NCBI RefSeq assembly: GCF_000734895.2
Contig: NZ_CP011382.1
Coordinates: forward strand, 4,442,700 to 4,506,699
DNA from: Calothrix sp. 336/3
Lineage (GTDB): Bacteria; Cyanobacteriota; Cyanobacteriia; Cyanobacteriales; Nostocaceae
Direction of reading: 5' to 3'
Length of the DNA: 64,000 nucleotides
The notes beneath the pieces are model-generated. The model did no database searches and was not told where the DNA came from. It saw only the letters and a program-made list of their open reading frames with translations. The position numbers were made by a program, and so were the translations under genes. This document shows, piece after piece, positions 17,867 to 27,017 of this stretch (the first letter of the stretch is position 1; every line of letters starts with the position of its first letter).

Positions 17867-18113
17867 TAATTTCCCGGTAGATTTTTAACGCTTGCTCCCA
17901 AGACTGCAACGCGGCGGTAAATTGACTGGTTTGATACTGCTTAATACCCTGCTGCAATAACCGATCAGCCTCAGCTTTTCGTGCATCTGCTGTTTGTGCC
18001 AAAACTTGGGGTGTAATTAATAGTGATGGAAAATTAGCAACGGGTAGGGCAACGGTTAACAACAGTGTCATCAATGCAGTTAAACTAACTTGGCGACGAT
18101 GGTAGTGTTTCAT
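17139..18113 (-). CDS. TPR-CHAT protein, N-terminal part with signal peptide
   Basis: A signal peptide (LTALMTLLLTVALPVANF, cleavage near VLAQTADA) is followed by an extended TPR region: one divergent unit (ADRLLQQGIKQYQTSQFTAA) and six 40-residue units. The frame runs off into HQQGEIWELLTIP and stops at 17139, because one repeat unit lost 52 bases. The protein would be exported, so the intact product was probably a periplasmic or secreted CHAT protease. As it stands this half encodes a TPR-only secreted protein. A sequencing or assembly slip in the tandem array is an alternative explanation. Confidence 0.8.
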   Translation of the reverse strand: MKHYHRRQVSLTALMTLLLTVALPVANFPSLLITPQVLAQTADARKAEADRLLQQGIKQYQTSQFTAALQSWEQALKIYREIKDRQGEGTALGNLGVAYRDLRDYQKAIEFHQQSLAIFKQIGDKAGEGTALQNLGAAYDSLGDYQKAIDFHQQSLAIAKEIGDKAGEGRALGNLGNAYYSLGNYKKAIEFHQQSLAIAKQIGDKAGEGRALGNLGTAYDSLGDYQKAIEFHQQRLAIAQQIGDKAGVGKALGNLGNAYHSLGDYQKAIEFLQQGLAIFKQIGDRAGEGTILGNLGIAYYSLGDYQKAIEFHQQGEIWELLTIP

Positions 18114-18293
18114 AGTCTGGGAATGACAGGATTTAACTATATATATTTATCAGTCCCAGAGGGGTATGCAAATTAGTCATTGTGGCTTCATACCCAGCGA
18201 TCGCCTTTTGGTCGGGGTCACTAATGGGGATTCTCTTTAAGAGATAATGATATTTGACACACCCTTTAATTTTAAAAGAGGTAGGCAGACGCT

Positions 18294-19256
18294 GTGCAGA
18301 TAACATTCTTAGGGACGAGTTCCGGGGTACCCACGCGATCGCGCAATGTTTCCAGTGTCGCCCTGAGATTACCACAACGAGCAGAGTTTTGGCTGTTTGA
18401 CTGCGGAGAAGGAACTCAGCATCAATTACTACGCAGTGATTTAAAAACCAGTCAACTCTCCCGAATTTTTATCACCCATATGCACGGTGATCATATCTTC
18501 GGTTTGATGGGTTTACTTGCTAGTTGTGGTTTAGCTGGCAATATTGAACGTGTTGATATCTATGGACCTCCAGGACTACAAGAATATCTGCAAGCCGCTT
18601 CCCGTTACTCCCACACTCACTTTTCCTACCCGATGAAAATCCATGCGGTGCGTCCGGGGATAGTTTACGAAGATGAGGATTTTACGGTAACTTGTGGTCT
18701 TTTACATCACCGCATTCCTGCCTTTGGGTATCGTATTGCGGAAAAAGACCGTTCTGGGCGTTTTGATGTGGAAAAAGCCAAAGCCCTAGGTATACCTTCC
18801 GGTCGGGTTTACGGTCAACTCAAGCGGGGTGAAACTGTTACTTTAGATGATGGTAGAGTCATTGATGGTCGGGAACTCTGCGGACCCACGGAAATAGGAC
18901 GTAAAATTGCTTACTGTACTGATACTGTGTACTGTGATGGAGCGGTGGCATTAGCGGAAGATGTAGATGTCTTAATTCATGAGGCAACCTTTGCCCATCA
19001 AGATGCAGAAATGGCATTTCAGCGCCTCCATTCTACCTCTACCATGGCAGCCCAAACTGCCCTTGTTGGTGGGGCACACCGTTTAATTATGACCCATTTC
19101 AGCCCGCGCTATGCCCCAGGTAATCAAATAGAACTGAAAGATTTGCTACAAGAAGCACGAGCGATTTTCCCCAATACCCACATGGCACATGATTTTATGA
19201 CCTACGATGTACCTAGGCGAAGGGAAGAGAAATTAGCTACAGCGATCGCCTCCTGA
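18294..19256 (+). CDS. rnz: Ribonuclease Z
   Basis: Metallo-beta-lactamase-fold endonuclease that trims tRNA 3' ends. N-terminal MQITFLGTSSGVPT, zinc motif THMHGDHIFGLMGLL (HxHxDH), later His in CGLLHHRIPAFGYRI, Asp in IAYCTDTVYCDG and final His in LIMTHFSPRY. Length of 320 is normal for the bacterial short form. GTG start at 18294 directly precedes the conserved QITFLGT strand, with AGAGG about 12 bases upstream. Divergent from the TPR-CHAT gene. Appears intact. Confidence 0.95.
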   Translation: MQITFLGTSSGVPTRSRNVSSVALRLPQRAEFWLFDCGEGTQHQLLRSDLKTSQLSRIFITHMHGDHIFGLMGLLASCGLAGNIERVDIYGPPGLQEYLQAASRYSHTHFSYPMKIHAVRPGIVYEDEDFTVTCGLLHHRIPAFGYRIAEKDRSGRFDVEKAKALGIPSGRVYGQLKRGETVTLDDGRVIDGRELCGPTEIGRKIAYCTDTVYCDGAVALAEDVDVLIHEATFAHQDAEMAFQRLHSTSTMAAQTALVGGAHRLIMTHFSPRYAPGNQIELKDLLQEARAIFPNTHMAHDFMTYDVPRRREEKLATAIAS

Positions 19257-19280
19257 AATTACCCATTCAGGCAAAATAAA

Positions 19281-19313
19281 AGCGCCAGTGAATACGGTGT
19301 CAAAGCTGGCGCT
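19281..19313 (+). terminator. Inverted repeat after rnz
   Basis: AGCGCCAG at 19281-19288 pairs with CTGGCGCT at 19306-19313 (8 bp, 17-base loop). There is no clear T run, so this is only a possible terminator for rnz or a structured RNA end. The rest of 19257-19558 holds no other feature I can support. Confidence 0.4.
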
Positions 19314-19558
19314 GGCGTTATCGATTATGCGGACTCTCATATTAAGTAAAGTATTAATTATGCGCCAAGGGACGATACCCCTAAAGGGTTAAACCCCCTA
19401 TTGATTTGAGCTTTGATACTGCCATTTTTAGGACTAGTGGATAAAGCAAATATTAAGTCTGTGACGGTAGGCAAAAAGCATTTTCCCAAAACATTAAGAT
19501 AATAATTGATACTCCAGCAATCCGGTTTTGAGACGACAGATTCCAGGAATACTTAGCA

Positions 19559-22500
19559 ATGCCAGTTAAAATCGAACTATTTAGTCGCTATCAACTCAGA
19601 ACAAATCTCAACGATTCTTCCCTGTTACTACTTCCCGGAATCGAAATCAAACCTACCCATAATATTAATTTTCCCCATATTTCCCGAATTCAAATCACTG
19701 TCACAGGAACACCTGGTGATTTAGCGGCAAATATGCAAAATGCTTATATGAGCGTAGATTTTGGTACGATTAAGTTACTGAGATTGACGAGTCCCCAGCG
19801 ACTGAGACAGAACGAATGCCGTTGGCATCAGCCTTTACCAGTGGGTGTAAATTGTCACCTGAACGTGACTGTAGAATATTATGACCCAGATGTGCGAGGC
19901 AGCGCAGATTTATCCCAGAGTCACCTTGCCACAGCAGATTGTCTGATTTGGACGTATCCTGTAGAAGAGCAACCTGTAACTGAAGTGGTGGTGAATCCTG
20001 TGGCAGAGAAAAAACCAGAAATTACCTATCCGGGATGGTTTGCCATTGATTTTGGCACTTCTAACTCTACAGTTACACTCTACGACCCCAAGGTGATTGT
20101 TACACCCCACAGTTTACCAGCAGAGCAGGAATCTAGATTGCGCGATCGCCTATTGCCATGGATTGATGCACGTCCCCAGGATGACATCCCGGGAGTGAGT
20201 CAGGAAGCGTGGGTACAGGAGTGGCAAAGGTTTCTCACAGAACTCAGTAAAAACTTGCAGGAGTTGGGTTCGGTAAATGTGCAAAATATTCAGGGTGAGC
20301 AACTGCTGGAAGTGGTGCGACAGGTGGAAATCTCTCTGAGTAAGCGTTTACCCTGGTTTCGTCGTGCTTCTAGTAAACGTCTCAATCAAATTTACCACGA
20401 AGTTTTTCGCGTGCCACCCCTGGAATGGCAAAGTTTGATACCTGTGGAGTTGGATAAAACTCGGCGGTTGAGTGAGATTTCTAGTGAGTTGGAAGTCACC
20501 AATTTACAGCCAGAATTACAGGTAAGTTTAGGGGATATTGCCAAACAGCACCGTCTGGATGCAATTAGAAATGGGGAAGCTATTGAGGGACGATTTTTGC
20601 ACTCTCCCAAGCGCTATTTTGGACAGGAGCGTACTTTTAGTATGAATCTCCAGGGGGAAATTGCCAGTATTCCTGTTAATCAATTACTCCAAGCTGCTTA
20701 CTCTCACCTGATTGAATTAACAGAAAAGTATCGTCAAAGTTCTGGCAAATGTTCCCAAGGAAAATTTTATCGCGCCGTTGTCACCTACCCCACCATTGCT
20801 TCCCCCTTCATTCGCCGAGAAATTGAGCAGTTGGTGAAGCAGCTAGATATTGCCGATGTGCAAATGGCTTATGATGAAGCGGTATCCGTGGCAATTTTCT
20901 TTCTCTGGCGAGAATTTGGCGGTGATTTGAATGTGGGAATTGAGTCATTCAAAACTCGCTGTCGTCATGATGGGGAAAAATGGTGGCAAAATGTCTTGGT
21001 GTTAGATATCGGGGGAGGAACAACGGATTTAGCTTTAATTCGTCTAACTTTGGAAGAAATTAACCCCTTTGAGGTAGGAGAAGATCGGGGAGACGGGGGA
21101 CGTTATTATAAATTAACTCCCAAATTACTTGGTTCCTCAGGGCATTTACAATTGGGGGGAGAATTAATTACCCTACGTTTATTCTTACTTCTGAAAGCTG
21201 CCGTTGCTGACTGTTTACTGAGTGCAGTTGCCGAGGATGTCATCCCCAAGAATACCTTAAAAGTACAACCGGAAGAATTGAGCGATCGCTTCCTTGATAA
21301 CGGTAAATTCCAACCGGGAACCCTCCTGGGTTGTGTAGATAGTGAAGTCAGGGAAGGAGAAGCATATAAAGAAGCGCTCAATGATGCAGAAAAAGTGATT
21401 CCGACGCGCTGGAAAAATCAACCTTCCCGGTTACAAAGCTTTTATACCCTCTGGGAATATGCAGAAACAGTCAAACAACAACTCGGTCAAAAGCATAGCA
21501 CCGCAGGTAACTTTATTCTCGATGGGGAACAAATCGCCGAGTTACTCGCACAAAATGACATTAATCTACCCCAGGGTGTGATTGGGAGTTTGCAAGTTAC
21601 CCTCACCCCCGACCAGTTTACCAGAGCAGTTGCCCCCGTAGTCCGAGAAGCCATCAGTATTGCCCAAGGGTTAATTAATAGTGCTTTTAATAATAATCAA
21701 GAACAGGTAGATTGGTTAATTCTCTCCGGAAAAACCTGTAATTTACAACTTGTAGAAACAGAACTTTACCGCGTCTTCAGTCAGTCACCCCATTTTCTCT
21801 GGAATGCGGAGCGAGTCACCTTTGAACCAGAATATACCAAACTTGCCACCTCCGCCGGTGCTTGTTTTGCTGAAAAATTACGACAGTTGAGTTTCTCCCC
21901 CCAACAGGCAAAAGAATTGCTGAAAAAAGGAGCTAACCAACTATATATAGATGTGAAAAATCTCTTCTATTTTCTCCCTTGTTCCTTTGTGCGGGAAGTA
22001 ATTGGCGGTACACCCGACCCGATTTTCCATGCTGGACAAGAATTGTATCAGCTTTCTGCCACCGATAACCTTGCTAAATATCGCAGTGCTTGGTTAGGAA
22101 TGCAATTAACTAATAATATCCGTCGCCAAGACTTCGAGAACATGAAATTACAACTATGGGGTAGTTATAACGGCGATGCTTTAATGAAAAAATTGGGAAT
22201 GTCTGAAGACGACTTCAAAAATCATATCTTCGTGCAATTTGAAATCAATCAAAAACTCGACATTGATTTACTATTGTGTCACGACAAACCCCACTATCTT
22301 ATCCCTAACCATCTTCCCAGTTTAGACGCCGCCGCCGCCATTGGTGTCTCCTCAGTAATTACCGCATCCGGTACCATCATCTGTGATATTGCCGTTAACG
22401 TTGCCGAATCGGCGATCGCCCTCAAAACCGACGCTCACACCCTGATATTTGATAGCAACCAAGACTACAGCAAACAACTTCAAAACTTCCGCTCCTCCGA

Positions 22501-22837
22501 TAAATCATCCCCAGAAGAGGGATTAATTAGCGAACTTCCACCCTTTCCCGCTAGTGGCAAACATTCCTTCTACTTCCAATTCCGTAACCCCGAATCCAAC
22601 ACCTGGGAACTCATCGGTGAATTACCCCAACCCCAAATCACCAGCGAATATCCCTGTAAATACTACGTCACCCTGAATCAACAAGGTATAATCCGTATCC
22701 ATCCCTTTGAAGTTCCCTATTTCATCAGCACCAGTGTCGAGTGTTTACAACAACCCGGATGTGTCTTTCGAGACAGCCTTCAACCCCAATCAAATAACGT
22801 CGAAACAGAGCGCGATCCCTTCTGTGGGGTGCATTGA
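19559..22837 (+). CDS. Large actin/Hsp70-fold ATPase-like protein, 1092 aa
   Basis: The actin-like ATPase fold is shown by the phosphate-1 motif WFAIDFGTSNSTVTLYD (residues about 160-176) and the phosphate-2 motif VLVLDIGGGTTDLALIRL (about 480), with a later adenosine-type glycine region near SAGACFAEKLRQL. An N-terminal 130-residue beta-rich domain precedes it and a C-terminal beta domain of about 300 residues follows (FYFQFRNPESNTWELIGELP). DnaK proper is much shorter and lacks these ends. The arrangement is reminiscent of SrfB-like or other Hsp70-related proteins. I cannot name the family with certainty or state a substrate. No DnaJ or GrpE gene is nearby. Confidence 0.75.
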   Translation: MPVKIELFSRYQLRTNLNDSSLLLLPGIEIKPTHNINFPHISRIQITVTGTPGDLAANMQNAYMSVDFGTIKLLRLTSPQRLRQNECRWHQPLPVGVNCHLNVTVEYYDPDVRGSADLSQSHLATADCLIWTYPVEEQPVTEVVVNPVAEKKPEITYPGWFAIDFGTSNSTVTLYDPKVIVTPHSLPAEQESRLRDRLLPWIDARPQDDIPGVSQEAWVQEWQRFLTELSKNLQELGSVNVQNIQGEQLLEVVRQVEISLSKRLPWFRRASSKRLNQIYHEVFRVPPLEWQSLIPVELDKTRRLSEISSELEVTNLQPELQVSLGDIAKQHRLDAIRNGEAIEGRFLHSPKRYFGQERTFSMNLQGEIASIPVNQLLQAAYSHLIELTEKYRQSSGKCSQGKFYRAVVTYPTIASPFIRREIEQLVKQLDIADVQMAYDEAVSVAIFFLWREFGGDLNVGIESFKTRCRHDGEKWWQNVLVLDIGGGTTDLALIRLTLEEINPFEVGEDRGDGGRYYKLTPKLLGSSGHLQLGGELITLRLFLLLKAAVADCLLSAVAEDVIPKNTLKVQPEELSDRFLDNGKFQPGTLLGCVDSEVREGEAYKEALNDAEKVIPTRWKNQPSRLQSFYTLWEYAETVKQQLGQKHSTAGNFILDGEQIAELLAQNDINLPQGVIGSLQVTLTPDQFTRAVAPVVREAISIAQGLINSAFNNNQEQVDWLILSGKTCNLQLVETELYRVFSQSPHFLWNAERVTFEPEYTKLATSAGACFAEKLRQLSFSPQQAKELLKKGANQLYIDVKNLFYFLPCSFVREVIGGTPDPIFHAGQELYQLSATDNLAKYRSAWLGMQLTNNIRRQDFENMKLQLWGSYNGDALMKKLGMSEDDFKNHIFVQFEINQKLDIDLLLCHDKPHYLIPNHLPSLDAAAAIGVSSVITASGTIICDIAVNVAESAIALKTDAHTLIFDSNQDYSKQLQNFRSSDKSSPEEGLISELPPFPASGKHSFYFQFRNPESNTWELIGELPQPQITSEYPCKYYVTLNQQGIIRIHPFEVPYFISTSVECLQQPGCVFRDSLQPQSNNVETERDPFCGVH

Positions 22838-22966
22838 GGAGTAATCGATGGTTGTCATTGAATCTATTGAGTTGGCAGGGCGATCGCCAAGAAATTTGTC
22901 GATTAAAAAATTATTTCGAGAAATGTTGCTATTTATAATAAGGGTGATAGATATAAAGTCTTAGAA

Positions 22967-23191
22967 ATGAAAGTTATAAAACTGGCGGCAGTTATTGATG
23001 ATTTGGGACACTTACACCTTGATATTCCCACCGAATTATCATCTGGTGCTGTTGATGTGATTGTCGTTGTCAACCCAAGCACCGCAGATACTACTCAGAT
23101 GAAATCCTACGATTTTTCTGATTTAGCAGGACGTTTGAGTTGGCAGGGTGATAGCATCGCAGAAACAAGGAAGTTACGGGATGAGTGGTAA
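22967..23191 (+). CDS. Probable antitoxin partner of the following PIN protein, 74 aa
   Basis: Small acidic protein (KLAAVIDDLGHLHLDIPTEL, YDFSDLAGRLSWQGDS, ETRKLRDEW). It overlaps the next gene by 11 bases, the layout usual for VapB-VapC pairs. Its last residues overlap the toxin Shine-Dalgarno AAGGAAG, so translation is likely coupled. I do not see an AbrB or ribbon-helix-helix motif clearly, so the antitoxin class is open. Confidence 0.7.
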   Translation: MKVIKLAAVIDDLGHLHLDIPTELSSGAVDVIVVVNPSTADTTQMKSYDFSDLAGRLSWQGDSIAETRKLRDEW

Positions 23192-23558
23192 ACGTTACCT
23201 GCTGGACACAAATGCCATAGTTGCCTTATTAAATGCTTCTCCAGCGTTGGTGACATTATTGCAAAGCGCCGAATGGGTGGGAATTTCCGTCATTAGTAAA
23301 ATTGAATTTTTAGCGTTTTCTGGGCTAAATGAAAGCGATTGCAATCTATTTGAAGAGTTTCTCAAGCGTGTCGAGGTAATTGACTTAGCTACTAGTAATA
23401 ATTTACTAATCGAACAGATTATTAACGTCCGGTTGCAATATCGGGTAAAACTCCCAGACGCGATTATTGCTTCAACAGCACTTCAAGTAGGGGCTAGTCT
23501 AGTAACAGGCGATCGCGAATTAAATCAAGTCACAAGTTTGACAGTAATTAGCTGGTAA
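23181..23558 (+). CDS. VapC-type PIN-domain ribonuclease toxin
   Basis: PIN domain of about 125 residues with all four acidic positions: YLLDTNAIVALL, ISKIEFLAFSGL, LPDAIIASTAL and LVTGDRELNQV. VapC toxins cleave tRNA or rRNA and are neutralised by the adjacent antitoxin. I chose the ATG at 23181 (MSGKRYLLDTNAIV) rather than an ATT-type start at 23148, because AAGGAAG lies 8-13 bases upstream and the PIN fold begins immediately. Appears intact. Confidence 0.9.
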   Translation: MSGKRYLLDTNAIVALLNASPALVTLLQSAEWVGISVISKIEFLAFSGLNESDCNLFEEFLKRVEVIDLATSNNLLIEQIINVRLQYRVKLPDAIIASTALQVGASLVTGDRELNQVTSLTVISW

Positions 23559-23650
23559 TACAACCTGAAAAATCAAATATCCGTTTACTTATCGGGTGAC
23601 TTGACCATCTCATTTTAAGGTTTTTAGCATTACGTAATCACCAACTCAGC

Positions 23651-23881
23651 TTAAGCAACTTGCAACGGTTTTGTCGGTAGCATTCTCAGTTCTGGTAGTG
23701 CTTTATTCTCTTCCTTCAACATCTCCACAAAAGTCTCAATTACTTCCTGACCATTTGTAGCTGCTTCTTCATAAGTCCTACCGTGGGTATGAAACTGTTA
23801 CCAGGGGAACTCAGGCAAATTTACCAAAAAAAGTCCATCTTCCTCTGACCATTGAATTACCATGCTGTAGCGATCGCTCAT
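23651..23881 (-). pseudogene. HicB-like antitoxin with one in-frame stop
   Basis: Reverse-strand frame from ATG 23881 reads MSDRYSMVIQWSEEDGLFLV, then NLPEFPW, a TAA at 23798-23800, QFHTHGRTYEEAATNGQEVI and ELRMLPTKPLQVA, ending at TAA 23651-23653. This is the HicB/DUF1902-type partial RNase H fold of about 76 residues. A CAA-to-TAA change at codon 28 explains the break. No HicA is seen beside it. Everything else in 23559-24041 is non-coding. Confidence 0.75.
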
Positions 23882-24041
23882 TCTTCTTTTTCCTGTTTTT
23901 CTTCGTTTTCCGTTTTTTCCATTTATTCCAGTGTTTTCAGCACCCGTATGTGCGATCGCCAGTGCTAATTTAGATAGTATTTAGGGATGTTAACGTTCAC
24001 AACCTATAATTTTTTCCAGACTGGTAAAAACGATAACTTTC

Positions 24042-25028
24042 ATGACTTCCTACAAAAAACTCCTCACCATTCCCAATTCTCAACTTGCCTGGGTACTACG
24101 TCTGGGTTTATCTGGATTGCAAACTCAGCTACAACAAGCCCTACATAGCTTAGAAAATGACCCAGGAGAGGCAGTTTGTCAAGAAATTCTCCAAGAACTT
24201 AGCATATTACTCTCCCTTCCTGATGCTACAACTTCCCCCGGATGGCAAGATATCCTGGAACCCTTAGAGCTACAACCCCTTGCCGATTCCCTACTCACAG
24301 AACTTTCCCCCTACATCGGTGACTATCAGTTTCATAGCAGTCACAACCAGGGATTAGAGGCAGAAATTCAAGGTTTACTGCTGCGAGTACCGGAAAAAAT
24401 CGCCCAAACTTGGCTGAACTCACTGCCGATTTCCTCAGAAAATCTCTATAATAATCTCCACAAGCAAATACCATTTGATACTCGCCTGCAAGCAATCAAA
24501 ACCGCGACAGAGCTAGATATTCTCACCCGCGCCGTATCAATTATTCTATATTTTGTTCCTTTGGATACGTATTTACACCATGCCCTAAAAAGCCTCGATC
24601 GCTTTGGAATTCGCCCCCTGACTAAAGACGCAGAAAAGTACACCACTGCCCTGATTGAACGCTTTCACCGTGTACAAGCAACCATCGATGGGGATGCCGT
24701 AACAGCCCTGCGTGCCAGATTAGACTTAGATGAAGCCATCCACTCTCTAGTTTACCTGCCAGTGTGCGATCGCTATTCTTGGTGGGGGAAATTGCAACAG
24801 GAAGCACGGCAAACCCTGGATGCTGCTGTGGAAAAAGCAAGGGATGCTGGCAATCAAGTACAGATTCGTCCTCTGTGGGGAACCTATGCAGATATCTGCA
24901 AATGGTCAAAAGATGATTTACAAGTCGATGGGGGAGGAGTTCCCGGAGAAGTTACCGCTTGTTTACGAGTCTATGCCAAAATTAATCAGGAAATTTTACC
25001 GGGACGGGTGTTATTTCGCTCTTTGTGA
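24042..25028 (+). CDS. Cyanobacterial hypothetical protein, 328 aa
   Basis: Soluble, helix-rich protein without signal peptide or membrane segments. Landmarks are LAWVLRLGLSGLQTQLQQAL at the N-terminus, FDTRLQAIKTATELDILTRA, and a Trp/Cys-rich C-terminal part (VCDRYSWWGKLQQEA, WGTYADICKWSKDDLQ). I do not recognise the family. Its 3' end overlaps the convergent MFS gene by 47 bases, so both mRNAs carry antisense ends. No functional context. Confidence 0.65.
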   Translation: MTSYKKLLTIPNSQLAWVLRLGLSGLQTQLQQALHSLENDPGEAVCQEILQELSILLSLPDATTSPGWQDILEPLELQPLADSLLTELSPYIGDYQFHSSHNQGLEAEIQGLLLRVPEKIAQTWLNSLPISSENLYNNLHKQIPFDTRLQAIKTATELDILTRAVSIILYFVPLDTYLHHALKSLDRFGIRPLTKDAEKYTTALIERFHRVQATIDGDAVTALRARLDLDEAIHSLVYLPVCDRYSWWGKLQQEARQTLDAAVEKARDAGNQVQIRPLWGTYADICKWSKDDLQVDGGGVPGEVTACLRVYAKINQEILPGRVLFRSL

Positions 25029-26196
25029 GCTGTACAATCAGGAGCAAAAATAAGCCAATTAAACCACCATAGAAAAACTCCACCGAAGGGAAGTTACCAC
25101 CCAACCAACCCGCCAAAGGATAGGATATCAGCCACCAGAAATGACTCCAAGCAAAATGTGCGCCGTAAACTCGTCCCTGCATCTCAGTAGAAATACGGTC
25201 AGCAATTAATGTTTGCATTGGTAAATTAACACAATTTTGTCCCACACCCGCCAACAGCCAGAGAGCCATCAAAACCCATAAATTAGCAGCATTGGCAGGC
25301 AGCAGAGCAAGGGTGATTAGCAACCCACCCCACAACACCAGGGTTGTTCGAGGCAGCTTGTTTCCAACCATCCCAATCGCTACCGATGCCAGAGTTGCCC
25401 CCGTACCAAAGGCAGCCATAACCCAGCCATAGCTGACGTTGCCGAGTTTGAGAGTACCTTGAACGTAGCCAACAGTGTTAATCAAAATCTCCGCCCCAGC
25501 AATGGAGCTAACTAATTGCATCAACAACCCATAGCGGAGGGCAGAATCTGCAAATAACTGAGTTGTGCCGCTTTTGATATCCTGCCAAGTTCGACCCTTC
25601 TGACTCGGTAATCCCTGACGAGACTCAACTTTTAATTGACCAGGTAAAGTTAAAATTAATACACCTGCCACTAAAAAACTACCAGCATCCCAGAAAAATA
25701 CTTGCCTTGCTCCCGTGAATGCGGCAATCCCTCCAGCGATACCGGGACCAATTACACCTAGTAACTGATAGGTTGTACTAGAAAGGGCGATCGCCTGGGG
25801 ATAATCATCCTTTCCCGTAACTAGGGGAATTGTCGCTTGGTAAGTGGGGGTAAAAAAGGCGTTAAATATATTTAATCCTAGTATTAATATATATATCTGC
25901 CATGTCTGCGTCACAAAAGGCAGCAACCCCACAATTGCCATCCGAGCTAGGTGAGTGACTACCATAATTACCTTGCGATCTAGGCGATCGGCAATTACCC
26001 CAGCAAGGGGAGCAAGCAACACAAATGCTGTCACCCGTAGAGTCAGAGCAGTAGACAGTACCACTGCCGATTGTTCTCCAGCTAATTCAAAGGCAACTAA
26101 AGCTAAACCAACCCAAGTTAGCGCATCACCCAACAGACTTATGCTTTGAGCAGCGTAGAGTCTAGCAAATACCGGGTTTCTGAAACTACGAAACAT
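24982..26196 (-). CDS. Major facilitator superfamily exporter (EntS/MFS_3-like)
   Basis: Twelve hydrophobic helices over about 404 residues. The N-terminal signature is FRSFRNPVFARLYAAQSISL, then LLGDALTWVGLALVAFEL, and the helix 2-3 loop motif is PLAGVIADRLDRKVIMVV (MFS motif A). Helix 5 has the proline/glycine-rich LLGVIGPGIAGGIAAFTG. This is the drug/siderophore efflux type. ATG at 26196 is preferred over the TTG at 26214. Substrate unknown. Convergent and overlapping with the preceding gene. Confidence 0.85.
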   Translation of the reverse strand: MFRSFRNPVFARLYAAQSISLLGDALTWVGLALVAFELAGEQSAVVLSTALTLRVTAFVLLAPLAGVIADRLDRKVIMVVTHLARMAIVGLLPFVTQTWQIYILILGLNIFNAFFTPTYQATIPLVTGKDDYPQAIALSSTTYQLLGVIGPGIAGGIAAFTGARQVFFWDAGSFLVAGVLILTLPGQLKVESRQGLPSQKGRTWQDIKSGTTQLFADSALRYGLLMQLVSSIAGAEILINTVGYVQGTLKLGNVSYGWVMAAFGTGATLASVAIGMVGNKLPRTTLVLWGGLLITLALLPANAANLWVLMALWLLAGVGQNCVNLPMQTLIADRISTEMQGRVYGAHFAWSHFWWLISYPLAGWLGGNFPSVEFFYGGLIGLFLLLIVQLTKSEITPVPVKFPD

Positions 26197-26214
26197 AGGG
26201 GCATCGTTATACAA

Positions 26215-26751
26215 ATGCTGATACCTAGGAGTTTAGCAAATAAGGGGGGAGGGAGGATACTTGTAAATCCCGGTCAAATTACTCACTTGAGAGACTCAAC
26301 AAATTACCCGACTGCAAAATATCTAAAGTCGAATTTATTACATACTCCTAAATCAGTCAGTACATTTTCCATCAGCCGTGATAGAATTTGCTACCATTAC
26401 TTCAGTATTAGCAGGGATAAATTTACACTATAATTTTCCTTATACTATGTAGATATAGTTTTGTCTAGAAATTTAGATACTTTATGAAGTAATCAAAAAG
26501 ACATATTTTAGAAAATGGTTTTCGAGATTAAAACCTTTGTTTGACAGGGATTTGACTTTATAGTTATCAGAACAATTTTGTGTTGATAATATTTAGTAAA
26601 TTTACAGTTGATATTTTATATATCAGGAAATATACTAGTAATGTCACAATGATGATAAAAAAAATACAGTCATTATTCCATTTCAAAGCTGATTAATTAC
26701 TTTGATTTTATTAGTGCATGAGTCCTTGTAAGAAAATATAGGAAATCAGAT
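26215..26751. other. AT-rich gene-free stretch
   Basis: More than 500 bases, strongly AT-rich. No frame with a convincing start, codon pattern or homologous motif, and no clear hairpin. It may hold promoters for the MFS gene and the small downstream operon. Confidence 0.5.
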
Positions 26752-27017
26752 ATGCCTTACAAATTAAAAAAAAAGAGAGTAGAGATAAATTAGCCAACAT
26801 ACTAAAAATATCAAGTAGTTGTTTTGCAATCCTAGGTGGAATACTTTTAGCTTCAAATATAGATATTAGTGGCTATGGTTTTTTATTCTTAGCTGCAAGT
26901 TCTTCTCAAATGCTGTTATCTAGTATTTTGTTAAAAGATACGAGCATGATTTTTTATGCCGCTTCCCTTTTCCTGTTTGTAGATTGTTTAGGAATTTACA
27001 GATGGATACTAGCTTAA
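26752..27017 (+). pseudogene. Small three-helix membrane protein, frameshifted at an A9 run
   Basis: ATG 26752 reads MPYKLKKK and then leaves frame at nine A residues (26766-26774). One base off, the frame continues KESRDKLANILKISSS, FAILGGILLASNIDISG, YGFLFLAASSSQMLLSS, MIFYAASLFLFVDCLG, IYRWILA and stops at TAA 27015-27017. This gives about 88 residues with three hydrophobic helices. No in-frame start exists downstream of the run, so expression needs slippage (10 or 7 A) or the gene is dead or misread. Its end overlaps the next gene by 16 bases. Confidence 0.65.
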
